In this document: positions 10,097 to 22,928 of the stretch, in pieces
Position numbering within the stretch: position 1 is the first letter of the stretch
Layout: each line of letters starts with the position of its first letter
Source of the DNA: Rosa chinensis
Lineage: Eukaryota; Streptophyta; Magnoliopsida; Rosales; Rosaceae
Assembly: GCF_002994745.2 (NCBI RefSeq)
Contig: NW_020126815.1
Location: forward strand, 186,001 to 250,000
Direction: 5' to 3'
DNA length: 64,000 nucleotides
Position numbers and translations under genes: made by a program
The notes under the pieces: model-generated
What the model was told of the DNA's origin: nothing
Database searches by the model: none
The model's input: only the letters and a program-made list of their open reading frames with translations

Positions 10097-12390
10097 TGAT
10101 AGGAGCATTTTAATGCGACGTTTTAACTGCATTTCCCTGTACTTTCTGCGTTATTTCCTTAATAAAACTCTGTTTAGGAAAGTTTCCATTCTTTGATTGG
10201 GAAAGTTCCTATTTGTAGAAAGTTTCTATTTTTGTAGTTTCTATTTATCATTTTTTAGTAAGTTTCCATTTTCGGTAGTTTCTATTTTGCATTTTTTAGA
10301 AAGTTTCCCATTTTCAGTTTAGGAAAGTTGCCATTTTTCATTTTCGGAAAGTTTCTATTTTTCTTATTAGTTTCTATTTTCAGGACCTCCGAGCTAAAAA
10401 GTGGAAATGAACTCACAAATGGAAAGAGGAGCTTGCGAAAGTCAAGGGGAGTAACAATGAAGAACAATGAGCCACAGAAATGAGCAGAAATGAAGAAAAG
10501 AAGTTTTCCTGGTCCAACCAGGAAACCCTGCGAAAAGGAGGAAAGCTTACCTATGAAGTTTCCAACGTTATCATGAAAAAGAAATGGAAAAATGAAGTGT
10601 TATGACGTTGGAAGGTGACAAGGCTTGAAGTTGAAGCAACGAGGCCCAAGAACTCTATGGATTTTCGGCAAATGGACCAAAGGCCCACAAAGGCCCATGC
10701 AATTAGGGTTTGTGACGCAATGAAGAAACCCTAGAGATGTTTGCCGTCCAAAGGAGAGAGAAACAAGGAAAGTGGCGCCCAAAAATCAGAATTATCAAAG
10801 AGATTTTCTAGGGAGATTTTCTAGGGCTATTTTTATGGAAAGAAAATACTTGGAAATAAACCCTAGAAGGATTGCCGTGAAGAATGAAGAGAAATACAAG
10901 GGAGAACGTGAAAACCCTAGGGTTTTGGACGGCAAGAGATTTTCCCTAGAGAGTTTTAAGGAAAGAGAAAAAGGTGGAGACCAAGAAAAGCTCAAAAGAA
11001 GTCTAGATACATTCCTATATTCCCTAAAGGAATTTTGGCCGAATTTAAAGTATAAAATCAGAATATTATCAAGGGAATTTCGGCCAAGATTATTTAAGGA
11101 ATTAATATTGGAATTTTGTGATTGGTTGCACCACCTCATAGGGCTTATGTGGCAAGAATTCATTGGAGGAAATTATGTGGAGGAAGCAAGCACATGCCGT
11201 GAACTTCTCTAGGGTTTTGGACGGCTTGGACACCTAGGGGTCGTCCCCTATATATTCTCACACATTCTCAACGTCAAGGAGTTCCCACTTTTGCGTTTAC
11301 ACTTTGAAGAAAAAAATCAGAAAACTCTCTCTAGCCTAGCCGTGTTCATCTCCATCCTCTAGGGCAACCACGAAGTTCAAGCAAGGCCAAGGAAGAAGAA
11401 GACAAGCCGTGCACACCATCCATCACCACCCTTGGAGATTGCTTTCGAAATTCAAGAGTCCATTCATCACTTCATTCATCTCATCTTCATCACGGTGTAA
11501 TCCGATTCTCCTTGTACCTTTGCTTTGTATTTTCGTTGGTTTTGCCTTAGTTGACACATATGTATGAACAAGTGTTGTTTTCTGAAATTTTATGATTAAT
11601 TGTTAATTTTCAGATTCATATATTGTGATTTATGGTTGCTTTTGTGTGAGTGTTTGATTAAATTTGCATGATAGAAATCTTTTGTATGATAATCTTGAAT
11701 GGTTCGAAACATTTAGGGTTTTTATGTGAATGTTGCTATGAATTTGAGAACATGGATCAACTTTTTGGTTTTGTGTTCTTGAATCAATAAGTAGTAAAGG
11801 TTTTGTACAAAAACCGAATTTAATCAAAGAAGATTGCAATTAGGTGGACTTTTCCATACTAAGTTGCACATTTGAGTTGATAGCCTTTCTAGGTGCTTAA
11901 TGCATTAAACATGACATGATTGACTAGCTTTCTAGGGTTTGATTGCATGTTTGATAGGAGTAATCTAGGTGCTTTCACTTAGGTTAATTAGCATTGAAAG
12001 TAAAATATGGGAAATTGTTTGCTTATGAACGTTTCACATGATCAACTCCTCTTGCATGACTATGATGGACAATGATGAACTTGAATTGATTTTAAGTATA
12101 TATTTCGGTTTGATCTTTGTTCTTGCATCCCATTTATATTTTTATGTTTTTGCATTTTAATTATTTTCTTAACTTAGTTTAATTTTCGAAAACCAAAATC
12201 AAAAATATTCCCCCCTTTTTCGTAAATATGTCTATATTGTGTAAATAATATACTTTGTTTTAATTTTAATTGTTTAATTGTTTGACAATGACAGGTGTAC
12301 CCTCAATCCCCGGAATAGAACGATCCCTACTTACTTTATACTACTAATGACATTTTAGGGTTAAATTGGTCGCTTCCCAAAAGCGACACA
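10097..12390 (+). repeat. E1 5' LTR, 2294 bp
   Basis: TGATAGGAGC to GCGACACA, directly followed by a PBS in plus orientation. U3 has AGGAAAGTTTCC-type repeats near 10173-10380 and a TATA-like box at 11248-11257. The U5 motif CAATCCCCGG is at 12304-12313. The terminal hairpin is GTCGCTT (12369-12375), loop CCCAA, AAGCGAC (12381-12387). The 146-codon open stretch at 10772-11212 lies in U3 and is not conserved. Confidence 0.92.
11248..11257 (+). promoter_or_regulatory. Putative TATA box in the E1 LTR
   Basis: CTATATATTC, followed about 20-30 bp on by a C/T-rich start-like region. Equivalent boxes sit at the same place in the other LTRs: 32612-32622 (-, E3), 35190-35200 (-, E2), 51228-51238 (-, E7). 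Confidence 0.55.
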
Positions 12391-12396
12391 AATTTT

Positions 12397-12417
12397 TGGC
12401 GCCGTTGCCGGGGATTG
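12397..12417 (+). promoter_or_regulatory. E1 primer-binding site (tRNA-Asp)
   Basis: TGGCGCCGTTGCCGGGGA then TTG, six bases after the LTR end. It is complementary to the 3' end of plant tRNA-Asp. The last ten bases (12408-12417) are also the exact complement of the U5 segment 12304-12313. Confidence 0.92.
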
Positions 12418-12604
12418 AAAAATCATTTGCCATATTGTGAATATTTGTTTTGTATATTGTGACCGAAAAAAAAAAAAAATTACTTGTTAATTATTTTGTA
12501 ATTGTCGAAAATTAGTAGATTAATTACTTAGGTTGTTATTTATATTATTGAATACGAATTTTAATTGTAAGTTGTAAATTAAAGAAGGAATAGGTGAAGT
12601 CGTG
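12418..12604 (+). other. E1 leader, first segment
   Basis: AT-rich noncoding leader with a poly(A) run (12465-12478). It ends in gaagtcgtg; tcgtg (12600-12604) is the TSD of E2 and recurs at 36053-36057, where this leader continues (tttattaatattggcc). Confidence 0.85.
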
Positions 12605-14626
12605 TGATGCGCCTGAAAGCAAGCGCATAATTTAACCCTGAAATGTCATTAGTAGTACGTAATAAATAGGGATCGTTCTATTCCGGGGATTGAGGGTACA
12701 CCTGTCATCGTCAAACAATTAAACAATTAAAATTAAAACAAAGTATAATATTTACAAAGATATTCACAAGTATAAACATTATTTACGAAAAAGGGGGGAG
12801 ATTTTGTTTTTGGTTTTTCGAAAATAAAACTAAGTTAACAAAAGAATTAAAATGCAAAAACATAAATACAAAGATGGAATGAGAGAACAAAGATCAAAAT
12901 CGAAACATATGATTAAAATTGACTCAAACCCTAATATTGTTCATCTAAGTCATGAGAAAGGAGTTGATCATGTGAAACATTCGAAAGCAAATGAATTCCC
13001 ATTTTTTACTTTTCAATGCTAATTAACCTAAGCGAAAGCACCTAGATTAATCCTATCAAACATGCAATCAAACCCTAGAAAGCTAGTCAATCATGTCATG
13101 TTTAACGCATTACACATAGAGAAAGGCTATCAACTCAAGTGTACAACTTAGTATGGAAAAGTCCACCTAATTGCAATCCTCGTTAATTAAATTCGATCTT
13201 TGTACAAAACCTTTACTACTTTGATTCAAGTTTACACAAAACGAAAAGTCGATTTCATGTTCTTAAACCTAGCACCAATTATATCGAAACCCTAAGTGTT
13301 TGCAACCACATAAGATTAAAATACAAAAGTTATCTATAACGCAAATTTAATTAAACAAACCCACATAAGCAACTCTCGAATCACAATAATATGAATCTGA
13401 AAATTCTCAATTAATCATAAAAATTCCAGAAATTAATATTTGTTCAAACACATATGTCAACTAGTTCATAACCAACGAAATTCAAAGCAAAGGTTACAAA
13501 GGAGAATCGGATTACACCGTGAGATGGGGATGGTGATGAACGATTGATGTGGTGGTCTCTTGAATCTCGAAAGCAAGCTTCAAGGTTGGAGATGGATGAT
13601 GGATGCTCACGGCTATGCTTCTTCTCCCTTGGCCTTGCTTGAACTCGTGGAGATGACTAGAGGATGGAGAAACTCACGGCTATGCTAAGAAGATTTTCTG
13701 ATTTTTTTCTAAAGTGTAAATTGTATGGGGGAGAGGACCCCTTGACGTTGAGAAAGGGGGAGTTTTATATAGGAGCATGGCTAGGGTTCACAAAGCAATC
13801 AGAATTTTCCACATAGCTTCAACCAATGATAATTCGCCAAGTAAGCTTGTGATGTGGTCCAACCAATCATAGAATGCCAAGTAAGCCTTGTGATGTGTTC
13901 CAACCAATCATAATTCTCTAAAATACCTCCCTAATATTTAATTGCCGAATTTCCTTGAAATTATTCTGATTTTCTTCATGAATTTCGGCCAACATTCCTT
14001 TAGGGAATTTAGGGATGAATCTGGACGCCTTTTGAGCTTTTCCTTGGTGCACACATATTTTCCTTCCATAAATATCTCCCTTGAATCTCTCTTGGCGTCA
14101 TCTCCTTGATTATTTCTGATTTTCTCGTTGGCAATCACACCAAATTATTCCTCCAACAATATTTCTTTCCATAAAAGTCTCCCAAGAAAATCTCTCCTTG
14201 AAATCCTCAATCAATCATCTTTAATTCCCACGTTGTCACCTTATTTTTCCTTAAGTATTACACAGCAAATTTAATCCCCAAGGAAAATATATTTTCCTTT
14301 TTTAAAAAAAAAACCTCTTCCTTGATTCTCTCCTTGCCATGTCATCTTCATGAAACTTCTCGTTCCATTTATGAACTCAATTCAGCTTATTTATTCCAAA
14401 AACCTGAAAATAGAAGCTTTCTAAAATAAGAAATGGAAACTTTCTTAAACTAAAATGGAAACTTTCTAAAAATGGAAAATAGAAACTACAAAACGGAAAC
14501 TTTCTACAATTAGGGACTTTCCCATTCGAAGAATGGAAACTTTCCTAAACAGAGTTTTATTAAGGAAATAACGCAGAAATTATAGGGAAATAACAGTTAA
14601 AATGTCGCATTAAAATGCTCCTATCA
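12605..14626 (-). repeat. E2 3' LTR, 2022 bp
   Basis: Minus strand TGATAGGAGC (ending at 14626) to GCGCATCA (12605). Nearly identical to the E2 5' LTR at 34032-36052; a visible difference is the terminal hairpin (CAG versus CGA on the sense strand). U3 has three CCAAT boxes in repeated units (13820-13910) and a TATA-like box near 13766-13776. Confidence 0.92.
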
Positions 14627-14666
14627 AATTCCCCCACACTTAGCTTTTGCTAGTCCCTTAGCAAAA
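14627..14666 (-). promoter_or_regulatory. E2 PPT with upstream stem-loop
   Basis: PPT at 14644-14627 on the minus strand. Stem arms at 14666-14659 and 14652-14645 around AGGGAC. It abuts the 3' LTR. Confidence 0.88.
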
Positions 14667-16616
14667 TCTCACAAAGACTCAACTAAGACTCAACGAAAAT
14701 TGAAAGACTCTACACAAACAATGACTCTATTGCCCTTCAACTTTTTGTCTCAGCAATCTCTTACTTTCACAACACCAAGATTAGCACTTAACCAAGAGTC
14801 AATGTTTAAGCATTCGAGAGTTAATTGAAACACATAATTTACACATACACAAGTAGGACTTGGTTGTACAATGGTGATGGGTTCTGTCAAGCATGTTTCA
14901 AACAAGTTTGATTCAATCCTCACAAGGCATATCCACTATTTCTTCTCTCAGAATTCAAGGCAATGCTTAAAAGCTTATACACTCAAGTATATGTGAAAGA
15001 TAGCAAGTATATCACATATTATATGAAACGAAAGCACATGTATATTTTTCTTTTAAAGATCTCATGAAAGGTACCAACTACTTGCACAGATGGACCCAAG
15101 CCATATGTTCAACTCTTGTAACTCATCTCCACATCAAGGGTTGTCCCATCTTAAGGATCAAGAAGGTCTTCTCAAGGGTTGTAATGGGGCTAAGGCTCAA
15201 GGTTTAAAGAAACGAAAGGTAAGGATTTATCAAAGTGTCCTAAAAACCTAGCAGAGCACATGTAAATGTAGAGACTTCAAGAAATTCCAGCAAGGCATTG
15301 TAAAAACGTCACTTTCCCTAGGGGTGATCATAAAAGGGCCTAATGTCTTTATGTTGGGCCCAATCTTCATTCTAAACTTCCTTTGAACTCTAGTGAATTG
15401 GACAAAGGCCATATTTTCTGTAATGGGCCTTCAGTTCAAAGTAAACTCTAAAATCACTAAGTATGGGGGACTAAAATCCATAAACATTTTTCTTTCTTTT
15501 AGCCGTACACATTTTTTCTTTTTCACTTTCTTTTCCTCGGCTTTTTCACACATTTTTTTCTTCTTTATGGATAAGTCTACCCCCACACTTGAACTTTCAC
15601 CTCTTCTCAATTTTCATCCTTAGCACCAAACCCACGTAGTATGTCTCAAAAGATAGCTCCACTAAGTTCTTAGAACAAAGGGTAGGGTTGTAACTATACT
15701 AAGCTTCATGGTTAAGGATTTTAAGGGTGATGAATGAAAAGGCTTAATGTAGGCTCAAAGGGGCTTATCTAGGGGGGTCCCACGACGGGCACAATTAAGG
15801 ACACAGGTTTATTTGGCAATGGTGGTAATTCCTAGGGTGCCTCTATCCTTTCCAGAATCAGGGCCATGTATTGATATAACGTTTCAACAAGTACAAGAGT
15901 GAATTCTAGCATTCTCTAGTCCATCAAACTTAATCTATGGCAAGTAGTCAATCAAGATGAAAGGATAATGAGATCATCAAAACATCGCCAAGAAAATAAG
16001 AATATATTTTTCATTTATCACTCCAAGAAAAAGGGACATGGCTCAATATCTCACATGGGTTTATATGAATCAAAACTCATCTTAACATGCTCATATTCTA
16101 TACCAAAGTCACGAAATCCATATCCACTACACATGCATACATTTTTCATATATCTCAATTAACCAAAGAATACCATTTTAGAAATCATCTCAATTTTGTG
16201 ATCCTCTTTTAATCATGATTTCAGAGATATAGAATCATCCTAGACAGTTGAAAGGGCATCCTAAGACTCAAAAACAAAAATAAAAGCAACGAAAATTTTT
16301 AAATTTTTGACATTTTTCAATTTTTTTGTATTTTTCAATATATGACTCAAGATAAAAGTGTAAATCCCTTCCCCCACACTTAAATATTGCATTGTCCTCA
16401 ATGTAATCAATCAAAAGCATGCAATGAAACACTTAAGCATATAGAGATGGAATTTACGAAAATAAAGTTCAAAGAAAAACAAAAGTTACAAAGTAAAGAA
16501 GTAGGGAAGAAAAAAAAAACAAATCTGCGTTGAAGGCTCTCCTCCACATCTACTTCTGAATTGGGTTGCCTCCCAAGCAGCGCTTGAGTTTAACGTCTTT
16601 CAGCCAGACAGTACCT
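14667..16616 (-). other. E2 3' noncoding region
   Basis: No ORF supported. It contains a PPT-like copy at 15580-15590, an internal stem-loop plus PPT-like module (16369-16403) and the GGGAGGCAACCC hairpin (16561-16576). Two small ORFs at 15393-15623 and 15968-16162 on the plus strand are antisense and were not accepted. Confidence 0.78.
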
Positions 16617-17353
16617 CCATTAAATAAAGTTAGTAACTATAATTAACAAAGAAATACAAAAAAAATATAAACAAGTAACAAAGAATTACAAACTACAAAT
16701 ATAATTAACAAGTACATTGTACACAAGACACAAGTTAAGAACACAAGTGAGTAAAAAAAAAAAAAAAAAACATGAAAAATATTTACACAAATGTTTTTTT
16801 TTTTTTTTTCTTTTCTTTCTTTGTACGAAAATACTTACAAATATTTACATTCTTTCCTTTCCTTTACAATTATTTTCAACACTTAGGTACGGGAACAGGG
16901 AGTCTCGATGTGCAATGGGACTGAAACAGCTACCCTTTTCAAGACTATGTTTAATCCAATATACCTTAGTGAATCACAATATTTTCGTTTGTTATATATA
17001 TCATTGATATCAAATTAAATTCCAAGCGGTAAATCAAGAGGACGTGCGGCCCAAGTATAGTCGTCTAGACACCAAGTCTCTCCTACATCCTTTGGGCAAC
17101 CTTACTGAAATGGCCAGGTAGGGGAGGGCGACCACGAGAGGTAGAATCCATTTCGGCATGAGCTACTCCCACATTGTGGTTTAGGCCCATTTGCACGCAC
17201 TTCTGAATTCAAGAACCAGTCATGAGCGTTATCCCCTTCCTAGACACCATCCCACATAGGCTATACTTACTTGGATGAAAAAGATTCTAAGTGTGAAGAC
17301 AGTTCAATGAATGTTAATAAAGGCCGCCCTCAACCTTAAGGGACCTGGACTAG
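16617..17353 (-). other. E2 leader, distal segment
   Basis: Continues the leader that begins at 34005. It ends at actag (17349-17353), the TSD of E3 that recurs at 33774-33778. It carries the conserved leader blocks (GGGCGGCC, AATGTGGGAGTAGC) and T/A homopolymers at 16753-16810. Confidence 0.82.
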
Positions 17354-19654
17354 TGATGTCGCTTCTGTTGAGCGACCAATTTAACCCTGAAATGTCATTA
17401 GTAGTATAAAGTAAATAGGGATCGTTCTATTCCGGGGATTGAGGGTACACCTGTCATTGTCAAACAATTAAACAATTAAAATTAAAACAAAGTATAATAT
17501 TTACAAAATATAGACATATTTACGAAAAGGGGGGAGTTTTTGGTTTTAATTTCCGAAAATAAAATCTAAGTTACCTAAATAATTAAAATGCAAAAACATA
17601 AAAATACAAATGGAATGCAAGAACAAAGATCAAAGTCGAAACTCATGATTAAAATTAATTCAAGTTCATCATTGTTCATCATAGTCATGCAAGAGGAGTT
17701 GATCATGTGAAACGTTCAAAAGCAAACAATTTCCCATATTTTACTTTCAATGCTAATTTACCTAAGTGAAAGCACCTAGATTAATTCTATCAAACATGCA
17801 ATCAAGCCCTAGAAAGCTAGTCAATCATGTCATGTTTAACGCAATAAACACCTAGAAAGGCTATCAACTCAAATGTGCAACTTAGTATGAAAAAGTCCAC
17901 CTAATTGCAATCTTCTTTGATTAAATTCGGTTTTTGTACAAAACCTTTACTACTTATCGATTCAAGAACACAAAACCAAAAAGTTGATTCATGTTCTCAA
18001 ATTCGTAGCAACATTCACATAAAAACCCTAAATGTTTCGAACCATTCAAGATAATCATACAAAAGATTTCTATCATGCAAATTTAATCAAACACTCACAC
18101 AAAAGCAACCATAAATCGCAATATATGAATCTGAAAATTAACAATTCATCATAAAATTTCAGAAAACAATACTTGTTCATACATATGTGTCAACTAAGGC
18201 AAAACCAACGAAAATACAAAGCAAAGGTACAAGGAGAATCGGATTACACCGTGATGAAGATGAGATGAATGAAGTGATGATGTGGTCTCTTGAATTTCGA
18301 AAGCAATCTTCAAGGTGGAGGGTGGATGGTGTGCACGGCTTGTCTTCTTCTTCCTTGGCCTTGCTTGCACTTCGTGGTTGCCCTAGAGGATGGAGAAGAA
18401 CACGGCTAGGCTAGAGAGATTTCTGAATTATTTTCTCAAAGTATAAACGCAAAAGTATGGAATTTTCGGAACCCATGACGTTGAGAGAAGAGGAGGATAT
18501 ATAGGGGACGGCCAACTTGGTCTCCAAGCCGTGTATTTCTTCTTTATTTTCTATGGGATTAATCTGAAAATGCCACATAGTTTCCTCCAATGATAGCTTG
18601 CCACATAAGCCCTATGAGGTGGTGCAACCAATCACAAAATTCCAATATTAATTCCCTAAATAATCTTGCCGAAATTCCCTTGATATAATTCTGATTTTTG
18701 TAGTTCAATTCGGCCAAACTTCCTTTAGGGAATTAAGGAATGTATCTAGACTTCTTTTGAGCTTTTCTTGGTCTCCACCTTTTTCTCTTTCCTTTTATTT
18801 CTCCCTTGAATATCTCCTTGCCGAATTCTCTAGGGTTTTCTTTTAATTCACACGGCAACTTCCTTCTTTTCCTCTTGGCTTGGACGGCAAAAGATATTCT
18901 AGGGTTTATCTCTTGATGAATTTCCATAAAAATAGCCCTAGAAAATCTCCCTAGAAAATCTCCTTTTAATTTCTGATTTTCCACGTCATTTTCCTTGTTT
19001 CTCTCTTCATTTTGGACGGCAAGCATATCTAGGGTTTCTTCATTGCGTCACAAACCCTAATTGCATGGGCTTTGTGGGCTTTTGATCCATTTGCCAAAAA
19101 TCCAACAAGTCTTGAGAGTTCTTGGGCCTCCATGCGCCACCTTTGTGCCATGTCATCGTCTAGAGTCTTCAAGAAGCTTCTCTCATGCCATGTCACTTCA
19201 TTAATTCGATCTCCATTCATGGTTGGCTCAAGAGTCTTGTTTTGGCAAGCTTTCCTTTTCTGGATAGGGTTTCCTGGTTGGACCAGGAAAGCTTCATTCT
19301 CATTTCTGCTCATTTGTGCTTCCCTTTGTACTTCATCTTGTCTCCCTCCAACGTTGGCTAGCTTCTCTCTCCATTTGTGAGCTCGTTTCAGCTCATTTGT
19401 GACAAGGACCTGAAAATAGAAACTAGTAAGAAAAATAGAAACTTTCCTAAAATGAAAAATGGCAACTTTCCTAAACTGAAAATGGGAAACTTTCTAAAAA
19501 TGATAAATAGAAACTACAAAAATAGAAACTTTCTACAAATAGGAACTTTCCCAATCAAAGAATGGAAACTTTCCTAAACAGGGTTTTATTAAGGAAATAA
19601 CGCAGAAAATGCAGGGAAAAGCAAGTAAAACGTCGCATTAAAATGCTCCTATCA
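17354..19654 (-). repeat. E3 3' LTR, 2301 bp
   Basis: Minus strand TGATAGGAGC (from 19654) to GCGACATCA (17354). A 2-bp deletion near 19298 is absent from the E3 5' LTR and from the mirror LTR at 2440-4742. TATA-like box near 18496-18506. Confidence 0.9.
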
Positions 19655-19694
19655 AATTCCCCCACACTTAGCTTTTGCTAGTCCCTTAGCAAAA
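19655..19694 (-). promoter_or_regulatory. E3 PPT with upstream stem-loop
   Basis: PPT 19672-19655; stem arms 19694-19687 and 19680-19673 around AGGGAC. Confidence 0.88.
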
Positions 19695-21649
19695 TCACAC
19701 AAAGACACACACTAAGACTCAACGAAAATTAAAGACTTGACACGAAACAGACTCTATAGCCCTTCAACTTTTTGTCTCAGCAATCTCTTACTTTCACAAC
19801 ACCAAGATTAGCACTTCACCAAGAATAAATGTTTAGGCATTCAAGAGTTAATTGAAACACATAATCTTCACATACACAAGTAGGACTTGGTTGTAACAAT
19901 GGTGATGGGTTCTGTTAAGCATGTTTCAGACAAGTATGATTCAATCCTCACAAGGCATATCCACTCTTTCTTCTCTCAGAATTCAAGGCAATGCTTAAAA
20001 GCTTATACACTCAAGTATATGTGAAAGATAGCAAGTATATCACATAATGTAAGAAACGAAAGCACATGTATAATTTTCTTTAAAGATCTCATGAAGGATA
20101 CCAACTACTTGCACAGATGGACCCAAGCCATAGGTTCAACTCTTGTAACTCATCTCCACATCAAGGGCTGTCCCATCTTAAGGATCAAGAAGGTCTTTTC
20201 AAGGGTTGTAATGGGTTAAGGCTCAAGGTTAAAGAACTGAAAGGTAAGGATTTATCAATGTGTCCTAAAAACCTAGTAGAGCATATGTAGATGTAGAGAC
20301 CTCAAGAAATCCACCAAGGCATTGCAAAAACGTCACTTTCCCTAGAGGTAACATAAAAGGGGCCTAATGTCTTCATGTTGGGCCCAATCTTCATTGTAAA
20401 CTTCCCCTGAACTATAGTGAATGGACAAAGGCCAAATTTTTCTTTAGTGGGCCTTCATTTCAAAGCAGACTCCAAAATTACTAAGTATGGGGGACTAAAA
20501 TCCATAAATATTTCTTTCTTTTCTTTTCTTTTTATGCCGTACACTATTTTCTTTTCTTTTTATTTTTCACGGCTTTCACATATTTTTTTTTCTTTATGGA
20601 CAAGTCTACCCCCACACTTGAACTTTCACCTCTTCTCAATTTTCATCTTTAGCACCAAACCCACGTAGTATGTCTCAAAAGATAGCTCCACTAAGTTCTT
20701 AGAACAAAGGGTAGGGTTGTAACTATACTAAGCTTCATGGTTAAGGATTTTAGGGTGATGAACGAAAAGGCTTAGTGTAGGCTCAAAGGGGCTTATCTAG
20801 GGGAGTCCCACGACGGGTACAAATGGGGACACAAGTTTATATGGCAATGGTGGTAATTCCTAGGATGCCTCTATCCCTTCCAGAATCAGGGCCATGTATT
20901 GATATACGTCTCAACAAGCACAAGAGCGAATTCTAGCATTCTCTAGTCCATCAAACTTAATCTATGGCAAGTAGTCAATCAAGATGAAAGAATAATGAGA
21001 TCATCAAAACATCGCCAAGAAAATAAGAATATATTTTCATTTCACTCCAAGAAAAAGGGACATGGGCTCAATATCTCACATGGGTTTTTATGAATCAAAA
21101 CTCATCCTAACATGCTCATATTCTGTACCAAAGTTTCGAAATCCATATCCACTACAAGGCACATATTTTTCATATATCTCAATTAACCAAAGAATACCAT
21201 GTTTAAGTCATCTCAATTTTGTGATCCTCTTTTAGTCATGATTTCAGAGATATAGAATCATCCTAGACAGTTAAAAGGGCATCCTAAGACTCAAAAACAA
21301 GAACAAAAGCAACGAAAATTTTTAAATTTTGACATTTTCCGATTTTTTTTTTTTTTTTTTGTATTTTTCAATATATGACTCAATATAAATCCCTTAAATT
21401 CCCCCACACTTAAATATTGCATTGTCCTCAATGTAATCAAGTATAAGCATGCAATGAAACACTTAAGTATATAGGAAAAAGATTTACGAAAATAATGACT
21501 AAGTACAAAGAAAATTGGAGGAGTAAAAGGGAAAAAATAAAACAAATCTGCGTTGATGACTCCTCCACAGCAACTTCTGAATTGGGTTGCCTCCCAAGCA
21601 GCGCTTGGTTTTAACGTCTTCTCAGCCTAGACGTGGTTTCCTCTTCTCC
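19695..21649 (-). other. E3 3' noncoding region
   Basis: Follows the gag stop. It holds the hairpin at 21582-21597, an internal stem-loop plus PPT-like module (21399-21433), a third PPT-like copy (20609-20619) and an A/G-rich stretch near 20505-20595. No coding region is supported. Confidence 0.8.
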
Positions 21650-22564
21650 TCAGTTGGTGGAACCTTCAAAGCTTCCCTTTGGGTTTTGAATTGTGTTGCT
21701 CGGAAGCTTACCACTCTCATGAAACTTGGTCATGAAGTCCACCACTTGTCCCATTTGTTTCTTGAGCTCTGCAATGTCCTTGGCATTGGTCTGTTGTCCT
21801 TGAAGCAAAGTCTGTGTGGCACTAGTCAATGCCTGAGTAGAATTAGTCAATGCCTCTATTGTCTTATCATAGTGAGAATTGGGATTCCCTACATTGTGTT
21901 GAGGAGGCATGTAAGGTCTTTGATAGGGAGGTCCTTGAGGACGTTGGAAACTGCCACCAAGAGGGTTCTGAACATTTTCATTGTTGGTCCACTTGAAGTT
22001 GGGGTGGTCCCTCCATCCAGGGTTATAGGTATTCGAATATGGATCATACCTTGGACGTGGGGGACCCCCTTGGTTCCCTTGATAGCCTCCTATAGCATTC
22101 ACAGACTCCCAACCACCATTCTCACTCAGTTGAGGACATTGATCCGTAGGATGTCCTTGAGTAAAGCATACCCCACAAGCAGAGGGTCCTCCATGGCCTT
22201 GAGTAGTCGCCACCTTGTTCACAAGAAGGGTGAGTTTGCTCAATTGATCCGCAATGGCAGGACTAGTGCTCACCTCATTTACCCTACGAGTGGGTTGTCT
22301 CACACCCTCATACTGTTGGGAGTTTAGGGCACGATTAGCTATAAGTTCCCTCCCAACCGCAGGTGACTTATCCACAAAAGCTCCACCAGTTGCAGCATCA
22401 AGCATTTGCCTCTCCAAGGGTAGGAGTCCTTCATAGAAACATGTGAGTAGGGTCTCATCCTTCATCTGATGTTGAGGACATTGTGCAAGTAAGGAATTGA
22501 ACCTCTCATAGTAAGCAGCATAGGACTCATCATGGGCTTGCTCTATTCCACTGAGCTTCTTCCT
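21650..22564 (-). pseudogene. gag: E3 Gag, C-terminal part (split by E4)
   Basis: Continues the frame that starts at 29774; E4 separates the two parts and the TSD ttcct marks the joint. It encodes the second half of the Athila-type Gag core (DESYAAYYERFNSLLAQCP), a zinc knuckle of form CX2CX4HX4C (CGVCFTQGHPTDQC) for RNA binding, the GGYQGN-rich tail and a terminal coiled region. It stops at 21650, with no protease, unlike the E1 frame. The first codons of the longer open frame (22576-22565) belong to the E4 LTR. Apart from E4 the frame looks intact, so it was probably functional until recently. Confidence 0.85.
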
Positions 22565-22928
22565 TGATAGGAGCAAAAAAGTGTGACGATATTATTAATT
22601 ATGTGCCTCATTTTAGCCTTATTTCTCCCTTAGTTTAGTGTTTTGAGTCATTAAGTCATTTTGAAAGTCTTGTTGAGTGTTTGGAGTGAAATAAGCGAAA
22701 AAAGTAAAATTCATGAAAAATCCTAGCTGGATCAGGATTCCTAACTGTCAAATGTTTTTGCGGTCTTTAACATTTTAATTCCCTTTATTTTCTGTAGAAA
22801 ATTCTGATATTCTCCTGCTTGTTGTAGGAAACGTTGCCTGGTTGAACTCTTGGAAACAGCAATGATGGAGTCATAAAATAAAGCATTAAGATATTTGACC
22901 AAGCAATGAAGAAGGGAAATAAAGGAGA

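Larger units (their letters stand above)
12925..22095. repeat. Right arm of the inverted duplication
   Basis: Mirror of 1-9171, covering part of the E2 3' LTR, the E2 3' region and leader, the E3 3' LTR, the E3 3' region and the E3 gag tail. Private differences from the left arm include a 2-bp deletion near 19298 (the left arm and the E3 5' LTR near 33415 have the longer form) and one-base homopolymer changes near 15560 (7 versus 8) and 14304 (6 versus 5). Confidence 0.92.

Noticed and set aside
10772..11212. 146-codon ORF in the E1 LTR and similar 60-110 codon ORFs in other LTRs
   Set aside because: They lie in U3, change length and frame between LTR copies and show no domain. Repeated occurrence reflects LTR duplication.
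12397..12417. tRNA-like sequence at each PBS (possible tRNA gene fragment)
   Set aside because: Only the 3' ~19 nt of tRNA-Asp in complement, always next to an LTR end; no tRNA body.
21587..22327. 246-codon open frame on the plus strand
   Set aside because: Antisense shadow of E3 gag; the sense strand has the zinc knuckle and Gag core, while this frame has no recognisable domain.
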